This document shows positions 18,671 through 27,253 of a stretch of 64,000 nt of DNA, one piece after another. This DNA is from Streptomyces sp. RPA4-2 (GTDB taxonomy: Bacteria > Actinomycetota > Actinomycetes > Streptomycetales > Streptomycetaceae), in assembly GCF_012273515.2 (NCBI RefSeq), contig NZ_CP050975.2:3038001-3102000 (forward strand), given 5' to 3'. Position 1 is the stretch's first letter. Each line of letters opens with the position of its first letter. Under the pieces are notes generated by a model. It ran no database searches. It was not told where the DNA came from and was given only the letters and a program-made list of their open reading frames with translations. The position numbers and the translations under genes were made by a program.

Positions 18671-18750
18671 GGCGTGTTGCGAAAGTCCCGTCTGCCTCGC
18701 GACGCCTGGCACGCCCTCCGGGCGGACGACGGGACTTTCGCCCCACGCCC
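18670..18750. repeat. inverted-repeat element between SGNH and galM genes
   Basis: The arms 18670-18692 and 18728-18750 are complementary at 21 of 23 positions and share the core GCGAAAGTCCCGTC. The left arm starts on the last base of the SGNH gene stop codon. The element could fold into a long hairpin and act as a terminator. Similar GACGGGACTTTCGCAACACGCC elements occur widely in Streptomyces, from memory, suggesting a MITE-like or REP-like dispersed repeat. Confidence 0.75.
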
Positions 18751-18790
18751 TGGGCGAGGGGGCACAGGTCATTGGCCTAGGCTTCCGATC

Positions 18791-19768
18791 ATGGACAGCG
18801 AACTCTTCGGCACCCTTCCCGACGGCACCCCGGTCCACCGCTGGACGCTGGAGCGTGCCGGGGTGCGGGTGCGGATCCTGACGTACGGCGGGATCGTCCA
18901 GTCGGTCGAGATCCCCGACCGGGACGGGCACCGCGCGGACGTGGTGCTGGGCTTCCCCGGCCTCGACGGGTACCTCGCCCACCCGGACCCGTACCTCGGG
19001 GCGCTGGTCGGGCGGTACGCCAACCGGATCGCCGGCGGCCGCTTCCCGCTCGACGGTCTCACCTACAGCCTCGCGCAGAACAACGCCCCCAACTCCCTGC
19101 ACGGCGGGGATCGCGGTTTCGACAAGCGGGTGTGGGACGTGGAACCGGTCGGACACGGGCTGCGGCTCACCCGGGTCTCCCCGCACGGCGAGGAGGGCTT
19201 CCCGGGCCGTCTGGAGGTCACGGCGACGTACGGACTGGACGCGGCGGGCGCGCTGCGCATCGCGTACGAGGCGGTCACCGACGCGCCGACCGTGGTGAAC
19301 CTGACGAACCACTCGTACTGGAACCTGGCAGGTTCGGGGAACGCCGGCGGTCACGAACTCCGGCTGTCCGCGTCACGGTTCACGCCGGTGGACGCGGATC
19401 TCATTCCCACCGGGGTGCTGGAGTCCGTGGACGGCACGCGCTTCGACTTCCGGACGGCGCGGAAGGCCGGCGGGGGGTACGACCACAACTTCGTGCTGGA
19501 CAAGGGGACGACGGCGAGCGCGGTCGAGGTCGCCGAGCTCCACGACCCCTCCTCCGGGCGGGTGCTGACGGTCGCGACCACCGAGCCCGGCCTCCAGCTC
19601 TACACCGCGGACCACCTGGGCGACCCGTTCGCGCCCGGCGACGGGATCGCGCTGGAGACGCAGCACTTCCCCGACTCCCCGAACCGGCCGGAGTTCCCGA
19701 GCACGCGGCTGCGGCCGGGGGACACGTACCGCTCGGAGACGGTGTACGGGTTCGGGATGCGCTCCTAG
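18791..19768 (+). CDS. galM: aldose 1-epimerase (galactose mutarotase)
   Basis: GalM interconverts alpha and beta anomers of free aldoses. This 325-residue cytoplasmic enzyme shows the family motifs GRYANRIAGGRF, NNAPNSLHGG with His, VNLTNHSYWNL with the second catalytic His, and the Glu-containing ALETQHFPDSPN near the end. It has no signal peptide, unlike the second mutarotase at 41048. The ATG at 18791 lies downstream of TAGGCTTCCGATC, a leaderless-like context. It stands alone between the repeat element and a convergent GH3 gene, so its sugar is not indicated by neighbours. Confidence 0.94.
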   Translation: MDSELFGTLPDGTPVHRWTLERAGVRVRILTYGGIVQSVEIPDRDGHRADVVLGFPGLDGYLAHPDPYLGALVGRYANRIAGGRFPLDGLTYSLAQNNAPNSLHGGDRGFDKRVWDVEPVGHGLRLTRVSPHGEEGFPGRLEVTATYGLDAAGALRIAYEAVTDAPTVVNLTNHSYWNLAGSGNAGGHELRLSASRFTPVDADLIPTGVLESVDGTRFDFRTARKAGGGYDHNFVLDKGTTASAVEVAELHDPSSGRVLTVATTEPGLQLYTADHLGDPFAPGDGIALETQHFPDSPNRPEFPSTRLRPGDTYRSETVYGFGMRS

Positions 19769-19785
19769 AGGTCCGGGAACCGACG

Positions 19786-19821
19786 AGCCCCGGTCCGGAT
19801 GTCAGGTTCCGGACCGGGGCT
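19786..19821. terminator. bidirectional terminator between galM and GH3 gene
   Basis: A perfect 14-bp stem (19786-19799 / 19808-19821) with an 8-base loop lies between the convergent stops. Confidence 0.82.
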
Positions 19822-19843
19822 ACTCGGGGGGGGCTGTCCCGGA

Positions 19844-22333
19844 TCAGACGTTAATCGTCGCCACGACCCGGCGGTCGGTGATCGAGCGGCCTGCGGCAAC
19901 CTCGTACGAACCCTTCACAAACGCCCACGTGCCGGCGTCCTCGTCCCAGACCTCGAAGGCGCGGCGGGGGATGCCGAGCACGGCCTCGGCGGTCTCACCC
20001 GGACCCGCCCCGACTCCGGCGAAGGCGGCGAGCCTGCGGACCGGGCGCTCGCTGTCCGCCTCGACCGGCGTCAGATAGAGCTGGACGACCTCGCGGCCGG
20101 AGCGCGCGCCGGAGTTGCGGACGCGGACCGTGACCGTCGCGGCGCTGTCACCGTCGCCGTCGGAAGGTTCGATCGACTCGTACGCCCAGTCGGTGTAGCC
20201 GAGGCCGTGCCCGAAGGGGTACGCGGGGGTTTTGCCGTCCCTCTCCCAGGCCCGGTAGCCGATGAAGGCGCCCTCGGTGTACGGGAGTTCGCCGTCGACG
20301 GGCACCACCTGGGTGACCGGGGCGTCCGCGAGCGGACCCCAGGTCGTGGGCAGCCGGCCGCCGGGCTCGTGCGCGCCCGTGAGGACGTCCGCGAGGGCGC
20401 TGCCGCCCTCCTGGCCGGGGAACCAGGTGAGCAGCACGGCGGCGACCTCCTCGCGCCACGGGAGTTCCACCGGTGAGCCGGAGTTGACGATCACGACGGT
20501 GTTCGGGTTGGCGGCGGCGACGGCGTGCACCAGGTCGTCCTGGCGCCCGGGGAGCCGGAGGTCCCCGCGGTCGAAGCCCTCGGACTCGACACGTTCGGTG
20601 GTGGCGACCACGACGACGGCGGTGTCCGCGGCGCGGGCCGCCTCGACCGCCTCGGCGATCAGTTCGTCGGGGTCGCGCCGCGGTTCCTGGTGGACGAGGG
20701 AGAAGCCGACCATCCGCAGGGGCGCGCCCTCGGGCTGGACGACCACCTGGCGCAGGGACACCTCGTAGGTCTCTCCTGCGGTGAGATCGACCCGGGCGCG
20801 CTCCTCGGGGGCGCCGAAGAACGCCGTGAAGGGGCTGTCCTCCGTGGGGAGCTGGGTGCCCTCGAAGTGGACCGTGCCGTCGACGGTGAGCGTGAACGCG
20901 CCGAGGCCCTTGATGCCGAAGGTGTGCGTGCCGCTCACTCGCGGGGTGAAGGTGCCCCGCAGGTCCACGGTGTGGAGGGTGTCGTGGGTGACGCCTTCGG
21001 GGAGGTCGTTGCCCATCCACTGGAGGTGGCCGTTGGGCGCGGAGCCGCTGCCGATCAGCTCGCCGTCGCGGTCGCGGCATTCCGCGCGGAGTGTGAACCC
21101 CTTGTCGGCGACGGCGAGTTCCTGGTTCGGGTCGGCGCCGACCGCGTACGTCAGGCTGCCTTCGGGGAGTGCGGCGGTGAGACCGTCCAGGGGCGACACC
21201 ACGTGGGCGGGGAAGACGGTGGCGGAGCCGCCGCCGAGGACCCTGGCGTCGCGGGCGGCGGCGCCGCTCAGCGCCACCGTGCCCGGCCGCAGCGGCAGCG
21301 TCGCGTTCTCGTTGCGTACGAGGACGAAGGAGCGGCGGGCGATCTCGCGGGCCAGGGCCTCGCCGTCCACCTGCTCCGGCAGCTCCGTGACCACCGGTTC
21401 GGCGCCCTCCAGGATGCCGACGCGGGCGGCGAGCCGCAGGACGTTGCGGACGGCCTCGTCGACCTTCGCCTCCTCGGTGCGGCCCGCGCGGACGGCGGCG
21501 GCGAGCGCGTCGCCGTACACGGTCTCGGGACCGGGCATGGCGACGTCGAGGCCACCCTCGATCGCCCCGACCGTCGAGCGGGCCGCCGTCCAGTCGGAGA
21601 CGTTGAAGCCGTCGAAGCCCCACTCGCCGCGCAGGACCTCGTTCACGAGGTGGTGGTGCTCGGTCATCGTGGTGCCGTTGACCGAGTTGTAGGCGGTCAT
21701 GATGCCCCAGGGGTGGGCGTTCTCGACGATGGCCTCGAAGGGGGCCAGATAGAGCTCACGCAGGGCGCGTGCGGAGACGAGGTTGTCCACCGTGAAACGG
21801 TCGGTCTCGGCATCGTTGGCCACGAAGTGCTTGACGGTGGTGCCGACGCCGCCGGACTGCACGCCCCGCACATAGCCGGCGCCGATCCGTCCGGTCAGGT
21901 ACGGATCCTCGCTGTACGCCTCGAAGTGACGGCCGCCGAGCGGTGAGCGGTGCAGGTTGACCGTGGGCGCGAGCAGCACGTGGACATGCTTGCGGCGGGC
22001 CTCCTGGGCGAGGAGGACGCCCGCACGGTGGGCCAGTGCGGGGTCCCAGGTGGCGGCGAGCGCGGTCGGTGAGGGGAGGGCGATGGACGGGTCGTCGGCG
22101 GTCCAGCGCACGCCCCGCACGCCGATCGGACCGTCGGACATGACGAGGGAGCGCAGTCCGATCTCGGGGAGTCCGGGCAGCGACCACATGTCCTGCCCCG
22201 CGAGCAGCCGCGCCTTCGCGTCCAGGCCGAGCCTGCCCAGGGCCGCCTCGACGACCGTCTCGCGCTCCCGGTCCGCCGCGCTCCCGCCCCTGGTCCCGGT
22301 CCGGCTCTCCGCTGTCTCCGCTGCCTCCGTCAC
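19844..22333 (-). CDS. glycoside hydrolase family 3 beta-glycosidase with PA14 insert
   Basis: The 829-residue enzyme removes terminal beta-linked sugars from oligosaccharides. Domain order: GH3 N-terminal barrel (residues about 40-300) with substrate motif KHFVANDAETDR and nucleophile Asp in GFNVSDW; a GH3 C-terminal domain split by a PA14 carbohydrate-binding module (THTFGIKGLGAFTLTVDG); and a C-terminal fibronectin-III-like domain. There is no signal peptide, so it should act on imported sugars in the cytoplasm. GTG 22333 has GAGGAGG upstream. It is divergent from a TetR regulator that probably controls it. Exact specificity (glucoside, xyloside or other) is not determined. Confidence 0.92.
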   Translation of the reverse strand: MTEAAETAESRTGTRGGSAADRERETVVEAALGRLGLDAKARLLAGQDMWSLPGLPEIGLRSLVMSDGPIGVRGVRWTADDPSIALPSPTALAATWDPALAHRAGVLLAQEARRKHVHVLLAPTVNLHRSPLGGRHFEAYSEDPYLTGRIGAGYVRGVQSGGVGTTVKHFVANDAETDRFTVDNLVSARALRELYLAPFEAIVENAHPWGIMTAYNSVNGTTMTEHHHLVNEVLRGEWGFDGFNVSDWTAARSTVGAIEGGLDVAMPGPETVYGDALAAAVRAGRTEEAKVDEAVRNVLRLAARVGILEGAEPVVTELPEQVDGEALAREIARRSFVLVRNENATLPLRPGTVALSGAAARDARVLGGGSATVFPAHVVSPLDGLTAALPEGSLTYAVGADPNQELAVADKGFTLRAECRDRDGELIGSGSAPNGHLQWMGNDLPEGVTHDTLHTVDLRGTFTPRVSGTHTFGIKGLGAFTLTVDGTVHFEGTQLPTEDSPFTAFFGAPEERARVDLTAGETYEVSLRQVVVQPEGAPLRMVGFSLVHQEPRRDPDELIAEAVEAARAADTAVVVVATTERVESEGFDRGDLRLPGRQDDLVHAVAAANPNTVVIVNSGSPVELPWREEVAAVLLTWFPGQEGGSALADVLTGAHEPGGRLPTTWGPLADAPVTQVVPVDGELPYTEGAFIGYRAWERDGKTPAYPFGHGLGYTDWAYESIEPSDGDGDSAATVTVRVRNSGARSGREVVQLYLTPVEADSERPVRRLAAFAGVGAGPGETAEAVLGIPRRAFEVWDEDAGTWAFVKGSYEVAAGRSITDRRVVATINV

Positions 22334-22339
22334 GGTGGC

Positions 22340-22423
22340 ACCTCCTCGTTGAAGTCCGTGAAACCCGTGAAGCCCATGAATCCCGTGAAACCCGCACGGC
22401 TGTACGGCTGTACGGCTGTACGG
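22340..22423. repeat. short tandem repeats in the GH3 upstream region
   Basis: Upstream of the GH3 start, a degenerate 9-base unit around CCCGTGAAA is repeated several times (about 22345-22393). An 8-base unit ACGGCTGT then occurs three times exactly (22396-22419) plus ACGG. They lie in the GH3 leader/promoter interval and could alter expression by length change. Confidence 0.7.
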
Positions 22424-22531
22424 CCGCGGGATCCGCCGGGCGTTCTCATCCTGCACCCGCGACCTGTAGAGCGGTAGGTTTCGTTGCCTTGCCGTGATAT
22501 TCGGGGTGAGTGGATACCGTACGGTGACGCC

Positions 22532-23089
22532 ATGACGAGCAGGACCAGGAGCGAGGAGCGGCGCGCGGAGATCGTGCGCGCGGCCCTGGAGGTGATCGCC
22601 GAACGCGGTTACCGGGGCGCGAGCATGGCCGCGGTCGCCGAGCGCGTGGGCCTCACCCAGCAGGGGCTGCTGCACTACTTCCCGACCAAGGACACCCTGC
22701 TGGTAGCGGTCCTCAAGGAACGTGACCAGTGGGACGCCGTGCCCGACAGCCAGTGGCGGCTGGACCTGCTGGCCTCGCTCGCCGACTACAACGCGATGCG
22801 GCCCGGCATCGTGCAGACCTTCTCGGCGCTGCTCGGCGAGAGCGTCACGGAGGGGCATCCGGCGCGCGAGTTCTTCACCCGGCGGTATGTCGCCGTGCGC
22901 GCGAGCATGGCGCAGGTGCTGCGCGCCGAGTACGGGGAACGGCTGCCGAGCGGGCTCACGCCGGAGCGCGCCGCCCCCCTGCTGGTGGCGGTGATGGACG
23001 GGCTCCAGTACCAGTGGCTGCTGGATCCGGAGTCGGTGGACATGCCGGCCGCGTTCCGGGACTTCCTGGTGCTGCTGGGCGAGGCCTGA
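22532..23089 (+). CDS. TetR family regulator, divergent to GH3 gene
   Basis: The 185-residue protein has a TetR DNA-binding domain at residues 8-55 (IVRAALEVIAERGYRGASM, then LTQQGLLHYFPTKDTLLVAVL). The C-terminal domain resembles the TetR_C_6 type found with sugar-utilisation genes (DGLQYQWLLDPESVDM is characteristic). Its divergent placement to the GH3 beta-glycosidase suggests that it represses that gene in the absence of an oligosaccharide. A TACCGT box (22515-22520) lies 11 bases before the ATG. A 10-bp palindrome ACCGTACGGT (22516-22525) overlaps it and is a candidate autoregulatory operator. Confidence 0.9.
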   Translation: MTSRTRSEERRAEIVRAALEVIAERGYRGASMAAVAERVGLTQQGLLHYFPTKDTLLVAVLKERDQWDAVPDSQWRLDLLASLADYNAMRPGIVQTFSALLGESVTEGHPAREFFTRRYVAVRASMAQVLRAEYGERLPSGLTPERAAPLLVAVMDGLQYQWLLDPESVDMPAAFRDFLVLLGEA

Positions 23090-23152
23090 GCCCCGGCCAC
23101 GGACGGGTCGCCCACCGCCGACGCTCCACCGTCGTCGGCCCACCGCGTCGGC

Positions 23153-23491
23153 TCACTGGTGCCAGACGACCGCCAGTGCCTTGCTCACCACGCAGACGGC
23201 GCCGAGGGCGACGGCCCAGCCCGTGGCCCCGGCGAGGGCCGACGCGGCCACGCCCGCCCCGAACCAGAGCAGTTCGAAGCCGACGCGGACCGCGCCACGG
23301 GTCTTGTGGCGCGACTTCGGGGAACCGAAGAGCGCCCACAGAACGATCAGTACGGCCGGGGCCCCGATGCCGAGCAGCCAGGTCACCGGTGCCGCCGTGT
23401 CCCCGCTGAACCCCCAGTACCCGGCTGCCACGAGGACGGCGAGCTCCAGCAGGAACAGGACGCCCAGGTTCACCGCCTTGATGACCTTCAT
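23153..23491 (-). CDS. YrdB family (DUF2568) small membrane protein
   Basis: The 112-residue protein has four hydrophobic segments and matches the YrdB/DUF2568 pattern: KVIKAVNLGVLFLLELAVL at the start, YWGFSG, and ALFGSPKS. Function in the family is unknown. ATG 23491 is the conserved family start; a GTG at 23506 would add five residues. It is in the same orientation as and just downstream of the RidA gene (25-base gap), possibly in one transcript. The stretch before it (GTATCACCCGGAAGG, 23498-23512) resembles a sequence at 3373-3388. Confidence 0.83.
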   Translation of the reverse strand: MKVIKAVNLGVLFLLELAVLVAAGYWGFSGDTAAPVTWLLGIGAPAVLIVLWALFGSPKSRHKTRGAVRVGFELLWFGAGVAASALAGATGWAVALGAVCVVSKALAVVWHQ

Positions 23492-23516
23492 GCGCGGCAG
23501 TATCACCCGGAAGGAA

Positions 23517-23915
23517 TCACTCCGGCCCCCGGGCGGCGGGGACGGCGGCCACGACCTCGATCTCGATGAGCGCCTCCGGCCTGAAGAGGCGGGACACCTC
23601 GAAGGTCATGCTGGTGGGCGGGGTGCCGGTGAGGTACCGGGCGCGTACGGCGCCGTACTCGGGGAGCCGGGTGATGTCCGTCAGGTACGTACGGATGTTG
23701 ATGACGTCGGCGAGCGTGGCGCCGTGTGCCTTCAGCAGCGCGTCGATCGTCTCGAAGACACCCCGGCTCTGCTCGGCCAGGCCGACACCGTCGGCGACCT
23801 GACCGGAGAGGTACAACAGGGCCCCACCGCCCGCGAGTTCGACGCGGGCCACCTGGGAGTAGTAGCCGTTGGCGGGCTGGGGCGCGGCGGCCGGGTTGTC
23901 GAGTGTGATCCGCAC
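23517..23915 (-). CDS. RidA (YjgF/YER057c) family protein
   Basis: The 132-residue protein is a RidA-family member. These trimers hydrolyse reactive enamine/imine intermediates or act in related deaminations. LYLSGQVADGVG, RTYLTDITRLPEY and the C-terminal IEIEVVAAVP fit the family. The key Arg that binds the substrate carboxylate in true RidA (R-x-x-Q/E near the C-terminus) is not clearly placed, so it may be a related non-RidA subgroup. Its start is 9 bases after the stop of the upstream dehydrogenase gene, so the two are likely an operon. Confidence 0.88.
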   Translation of the reverse strand: MRITLDNPAAAPQPANGYYSQVARVELAGGGALLYLSGQVADGVGLAEQSRGVFETIDALLKAHGATLADVINIRTYLTDITRLPEYGAVRARYLTGTPPTSMTFEVSRLFRPEALIEIEVVAAVPAARGPE

Positions 23916-23924
23916 GGAGTCTCC

Positions 23925-24740
23925 TCAGGCCGAATGCCGGCGGATGCGTTCGACGGCCTGTGCGATGTCCGCGCCGGCGACGGCGGGATCGGCCGCCGCC
24001 CGCTGATAGTGCTCCAGCACCGCCTCCATGGCGGGGAGCCGGGCGGTCTCCGTGGCGAGGGCGACGTCCTTCACCGCGAGCGAGGTACCGAAGTGCACGT
24101 CCTCGGCGAAGGCACGGCCGACGGCGCCGCCGAGCGGACCGCCCGCGAGCGAGGATCGCACGGTGTCCTCGTCGAGGCCGAGCGCGTCCGCGAGGACCAT
24201 GGCCTCGGCGACGAGGGCGACCCCGCCGAGCACGGCGGTGTTGACGACGAGCTTGAGCGCGGCGCCCGAGCCGGACGGGCCGGTACGGGTGACGGTGCCG
24301 AGAGGGGCGAGCACCCGCTCGACGCCCGCCACGTCACCGCCCGCGAGAATGCCGAGCTGCCCCGCGGCCGCCTTGTCCGTGCTGCCCGCCACCGGCGCGT
24401 CGACGAGCCGCACGCCCTCCCCCAGCCGGGCGGCCAGCTCCTTCACCACGTCCGGGCCGACGGTCGACATCTCCACCCAGTACGTCCCCGGGCGCAGTCG
24501 CGGCACGACGGTGTCCGCGACCGCGAAGAGCGCGGCAGGGTCGGCGAGCATCGTGATCACCACATCGGCGTCCCGCACGGCCTCGCCCGGGGACGCGGCG
24601 AGCGTGGCCCCTGCGGCGACCAGCGGCTCCGCCTTCGCGGCGGTACGGTTCCAGACGGTCAACGGGTGCCCCGCGTCGAGGAGTCGGCGCGCCATCGCCG
24701 CGCCCATGTGACCGAGTCCGAGGAATGCGATCTTTTCCAT
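23925..24740 (-). CDS. NAD(P)-dependent beta-hydroxyacid dehydrogenase
   Basis: The 271-residue enzyme belongs to the 3-hydroxyisobutyrate/tartronate semialdehyde dehydrogenase family. The Rossmann motif GLGHMGAAMARRLL opens the protein. The substrate motif VDAPVAGSTDKAAAGQL, the catalytic Lys in SGAALKLVVN, and the cofactor loop WNRTAAKAE are all visible. The Arg in WNRT suggests NADP preference. The ATG at 24740 sits 7 bases after a TAGCGT box, hinting at a leaderless transcript. It is divergent from a LysR gene and followed by ridA. The substrate is not known. Confidence 0.92.
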   Translation of the reverse strand: MEKIAFLGLGHMGAAMARRLLDAGHPLTVWNRTAAKAEPLVAAGATLAASPGEAVRDADVVITMLADPAALFAVADTVVPRLRPGTYWVEMSTVGPDVVKELAARLGEGVRLVDAPVAGSTDKAAAGQLGILAGGDVAGVERVLAPLGTVTRTGPSGSGAALKLVVNTAVLGGVALVAEAMVLADALGLDEDTVRSSLAGGPLGGAVGRAFAEDVHFGTSLAVKDVALATETARLPAMEAVLEHYQRAAADPAVAGADIAQAVERIRRHSA

Positions 24741-24747
24741 GTCCCCG

Positions 24748-24791
24748 ACGCTAGGCGCGCCCGGGTGATGCGGCAAGCGAATGTCTAGCAT
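24748..24791. promoter_or_regulatory. overlapping divergent promoters of dehydrogenase and LysR genes
   Basis: On the minus strand TTGCCG (24776-24771), 17 bases, TAGCGT (24753-24748), then 7 bases to the ATG. On the plus strand TAGCAT (24786-24791) lies 7 bases before the LysR ATG at 24799. Both transcripts would be leaderless or nearly so, and LysR bound between them could control both. Confidence 0.65.
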
Positions 24792-24798
24792 GGGTCCC

Positions 24799-25722
24799 AT
24801 GCCCGACCCGCATGACGTACCCGGTCTCTCCACCACCTGGCTGCGAGTCTTCCTGGAGGTGGCCCGGCACGGTTCGTTCACCGTGGCCGCGCGGACCCTC
24901 GGCTGGACGCAGTCCGCGGTCTCCCGGCAGATCTCCTCGCTGGAGTCGGCGCTCGGCGGGGCCGCGCTCTTCGACCGGCTGCCCCGGGGCGTCCGGCTGA
25001 CGGAGGCGGGACGGGTCCTCGTGCCGCACGCCGAGACGGTGGTCGAGCGGCTGCACGGCGCCGGACGCGAACTGGCGGAGCTGCGCGAGGCGGCGGGCGG
25101 CCGGCTCCGCTTCGGGGCCTTCGCCACGGCCGACGCGGCACTGGTGCCGCGCGCCATCGCCGCCTTCCGCGCCCACCGTCCGGGGGTACGGCTCAGCCGC
25201 GAGGAGGGACTGACCCCCGCGCTCCTGGACCGGCTGTCCGCGGGCCATCTGGACCTGGCGATCGTCTCGACGACGGGCCGCGCCCCCTTGGAGGCCTACG
25301 CCCTGCACCATCTCCTCGACGAGTCCCTGTACGTCGCCGTGCCCGCCGGTCACCCGCTCGCCGCCGAGACGTCGGTGCGGCTGCCCCAACTCGCCGACGC
25401 CGACTGGATATCCGGCTCCGCCCGCCCCGAGGGCACTCTTCTGGACGCGGCCCTGCGGCACGGCTTCCGTCCGCGCGTCGCGCATGTCGTGGCCGAGTGG
25501 ACCGCCAAGCAGGGGTACGTCGCCGCCGGTCTCGGGGTGACCCTGGTCCCGGCGCTCGCCGCCGAGTCCGTGCGCCCGGACGTCGTCCTGCTTCCGGTGC
25601 GCGACGAGGGGGCGACGGCCCGCGCGGTGTACGCGGCGACGGTACGTGGCCGGTCCCCGGCACCGGCCACGGCGGCGTTCCTGGGCGCGCTGCGGGAGGC
25701 GGCGGCACGGATCCCCGTGTGA
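24799..25722 (+). CDS. LysR family regulator
   Basis: The 307-residue protein has the LysR winged helix-turn-helix at residues 10-65 (FLEVARHGSFTVAARTL, then TQSAVSRQISSLESALGG) and a periplasmic-binding-protein-like effector domain after residue 90. It is divergent from the hydroxyacid dehydrogenase-ridA operon, the usual target arrangement for LysR. ATG 24799 is preferred over 24781 and 24790 because TAGCAT lies 7 bases upstream. The effector is unknown. Confidence 0.9.
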   Translation: MPDPHDVPGLSTTWLRVFLEVARHGSFTVAARTLGWTQSAVSRQISSLESALGGAALFDRLPRGVRLTEAGRVLVPHAETVVERLHGAGRELAELREAAGGRLRFGAFATADAALVPRAIAAFRAHRPGVRLSREEGLTPALLDRLSAGHLDLAIVSTTGRAPLEAYALHHLLDESLYVAVPAGHPLAAETSVRLPQLADADWISGSARPEGTLLDAALRHGFRPRVAHVVAEWTAKQGYVAAGLGVTLVPALAAESVRPDVVLLPVRDEGATARAVYAATVRGRSPAPATAAFLGALREAAARIPV

Positions 25723-25840
25723 CGGAGCTCCCCGTACGACCGTCGCACCGCGCGTCACCCCTCATGGCGTACGCCCCCTCGGGCACGCGATACTGCGGCC
25801 GTCCGGCAGCACCCCACGGCGACGGAAGGCATGAACTCCC

Positions 25841-27205
25841 TTGACCTACAAAGGCGTTCGCATCGGATTACTCGCACTGACCTTGATGGCGGGGTCGGCC
25901 GCCGTCCCCACCGCGTCGGCCGCGGCGCACCCCCGCCTCACGGACTCCGGCACCACGGGCTCCGCCACCTTGGATTCCGGCACCGTGGATTCCGCCACCG
26001 TGGATTCCGGCACCGTGGATTCCGCCACCGTGGAGGAGCGGCGGCTCGACCGGGCCGCGCCCCAGGAGATTCTGCGGCGCTCCGGATTCGACACGGTGGC
26101 GACGGAGTTCGCCCGGGCGCTGGAACGGTCGGGCTCGTACGCGAGGGCCGAGCACGTGGTCGCCCGGCAGGGTGCGCGGCTGTGGCGGCGGGCCGTGGAC
26201 CGGGCTCAGGGACGCGGCCCCGCGGGCGGCGACCTGAGCCGCGACGACGACCGGCCACTGTACTGGGCGCGGCTCGGAATGACCCGCGAAGTGCGGCAGT
26301 GGACGCCCCGGTTCGGGCTGACGGACGCGCAACGCACCGGTCTGCTCGACGCGTTGGAGCAGACCTCGCGCGGTCGGCAGGACATCCACTGGCCGTGCGC
26401 CAAAGGCCTGAAGCGGATCCTGGTCACCGGATTCGACCCGTTCACGCTGGACCAGGACGTCCGGACCTCCAATCCGTCCGGGGCCACGGCCCTCGCCCTC
26501 GACGGCACGACGATCCGCACGGCGCACGGACCCGCGCGGGTCGAGACCGCCGTCTTCCCCGTCCGCTGGCAGGACTTCGCCGACGGCACGGTGGAGCGGA
26601 CGCTGCGGCGGCAACTGCCGCGCGTGGACCTGTTCACGACCGTGAGCCAGGGCCGCGTCGGCCGCTTCGACGTGGAGCGGACCAACGGGGCCTGGCGGGG
26701 CGGCTACCCGGACAACGAGAACGTGTCACGGACCGGGACGGTCCCGGTCACCGATCCGGCCTCGCAGCCGCAGTGGACGACGACGACCCTCCCGTACGCG
26801 CGGATCGTGGCCGCGGACACGGGCCGCTTCCCGGTGTACGACCACACGTCGGTGACCGAGATCCCGGCGGGAGGCACCGATCCGGTCGTACGCCCCGACG
26901 GCCCGACCCCGGGCTCGACGGCGCGTGCCGGGGGCGGCGGCGACTATCTCTCCAACGAGATCGCCTACCGCGCGACGCTGCTGCGCGACCGCCTCGGCCT
27001 GCACGACAGCCTGCCGGGCGGCCATGTCCACACGCCCGTGCTCGAGTTCGGCACCGGCAACACGGACCCGGCGACCGGGACGGTCACCGATCCCGGGTTC
27101 GTACGCAACCGGCTGGACATCATCGCCCAGGTCCGGTCGATCCTGACGGTGGCCGCCGACGCGGGCGCGCCGGGGATCAGTGGGACGGCGCGAACGCGGG
27201 ACTGA
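25841..27205 (+). CDS. secreted pyroglutamyl-peptidase-like protein lacking the usual Cys
   Basis: The 454-residue precursor starts with a signal peptide (GLLALTLMAGSAAVPTASAA). A Ser/Thr/Val repeat follows (four 15-bp DNA units, 25973-26032). The C-terminal half resembles pyrrolidone carboxypeptidase: KRILVTGFDPF, SNPSGATALALDG, and HVHTPVLEFGTG with the likely catalytic His. Where peptidase Cys is expected, the sequence reads GGDYLSNEIAYRAT, with Ser. It may use Ser, be inactive, or have changed role. The start is TTG at 25841, with GGAAGG 11 bases upstream; no better start retains the signal peptide. Confidence 0.75.
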   Translation: MTYKGVRIGLLALTLMAGSAAVPTASAAAHPRLTDSGTTGSATLDSGTVDSATVDSGTVDSATVEERRLDRAAPQEILRRSGFDTVATEFARALERSGSYARAEHVVARQGARLWRRAVDRAQGRGPAGGDLSRDDDRPLYWARLGMTREVRQWTPRFGLTDAQRTGLLDALEQTSRGRQDIHWPCAKGLKRILVTGFDPFTLDQDVRTSNPSGATALALDGTTIRTAHGPARVETAVFPVRWQDFADGTVERTLRRQLPRVDLFTTVSQGRVGRFDVERTNGAWRGGYPDNENVSRTGTVPVTDPASQPQWTTTTLPYARIVAADTGRFPVYDHTSVTEIPAGGTDPVVRPDGPTPGSTARAGGGGDYLSNEIAYRATLLRDRLGLHDSLPGGHVHTPVLEFGTGNTDPATGTVTDPGFVRNRLDIIAQVRSILTVAADAGAPGISGTARTRD

Positions 27206-27253
27206 CGCCGAGGCCGGCCAGGACGGTGATGACGGCCACCGCGAGAACCTGGT

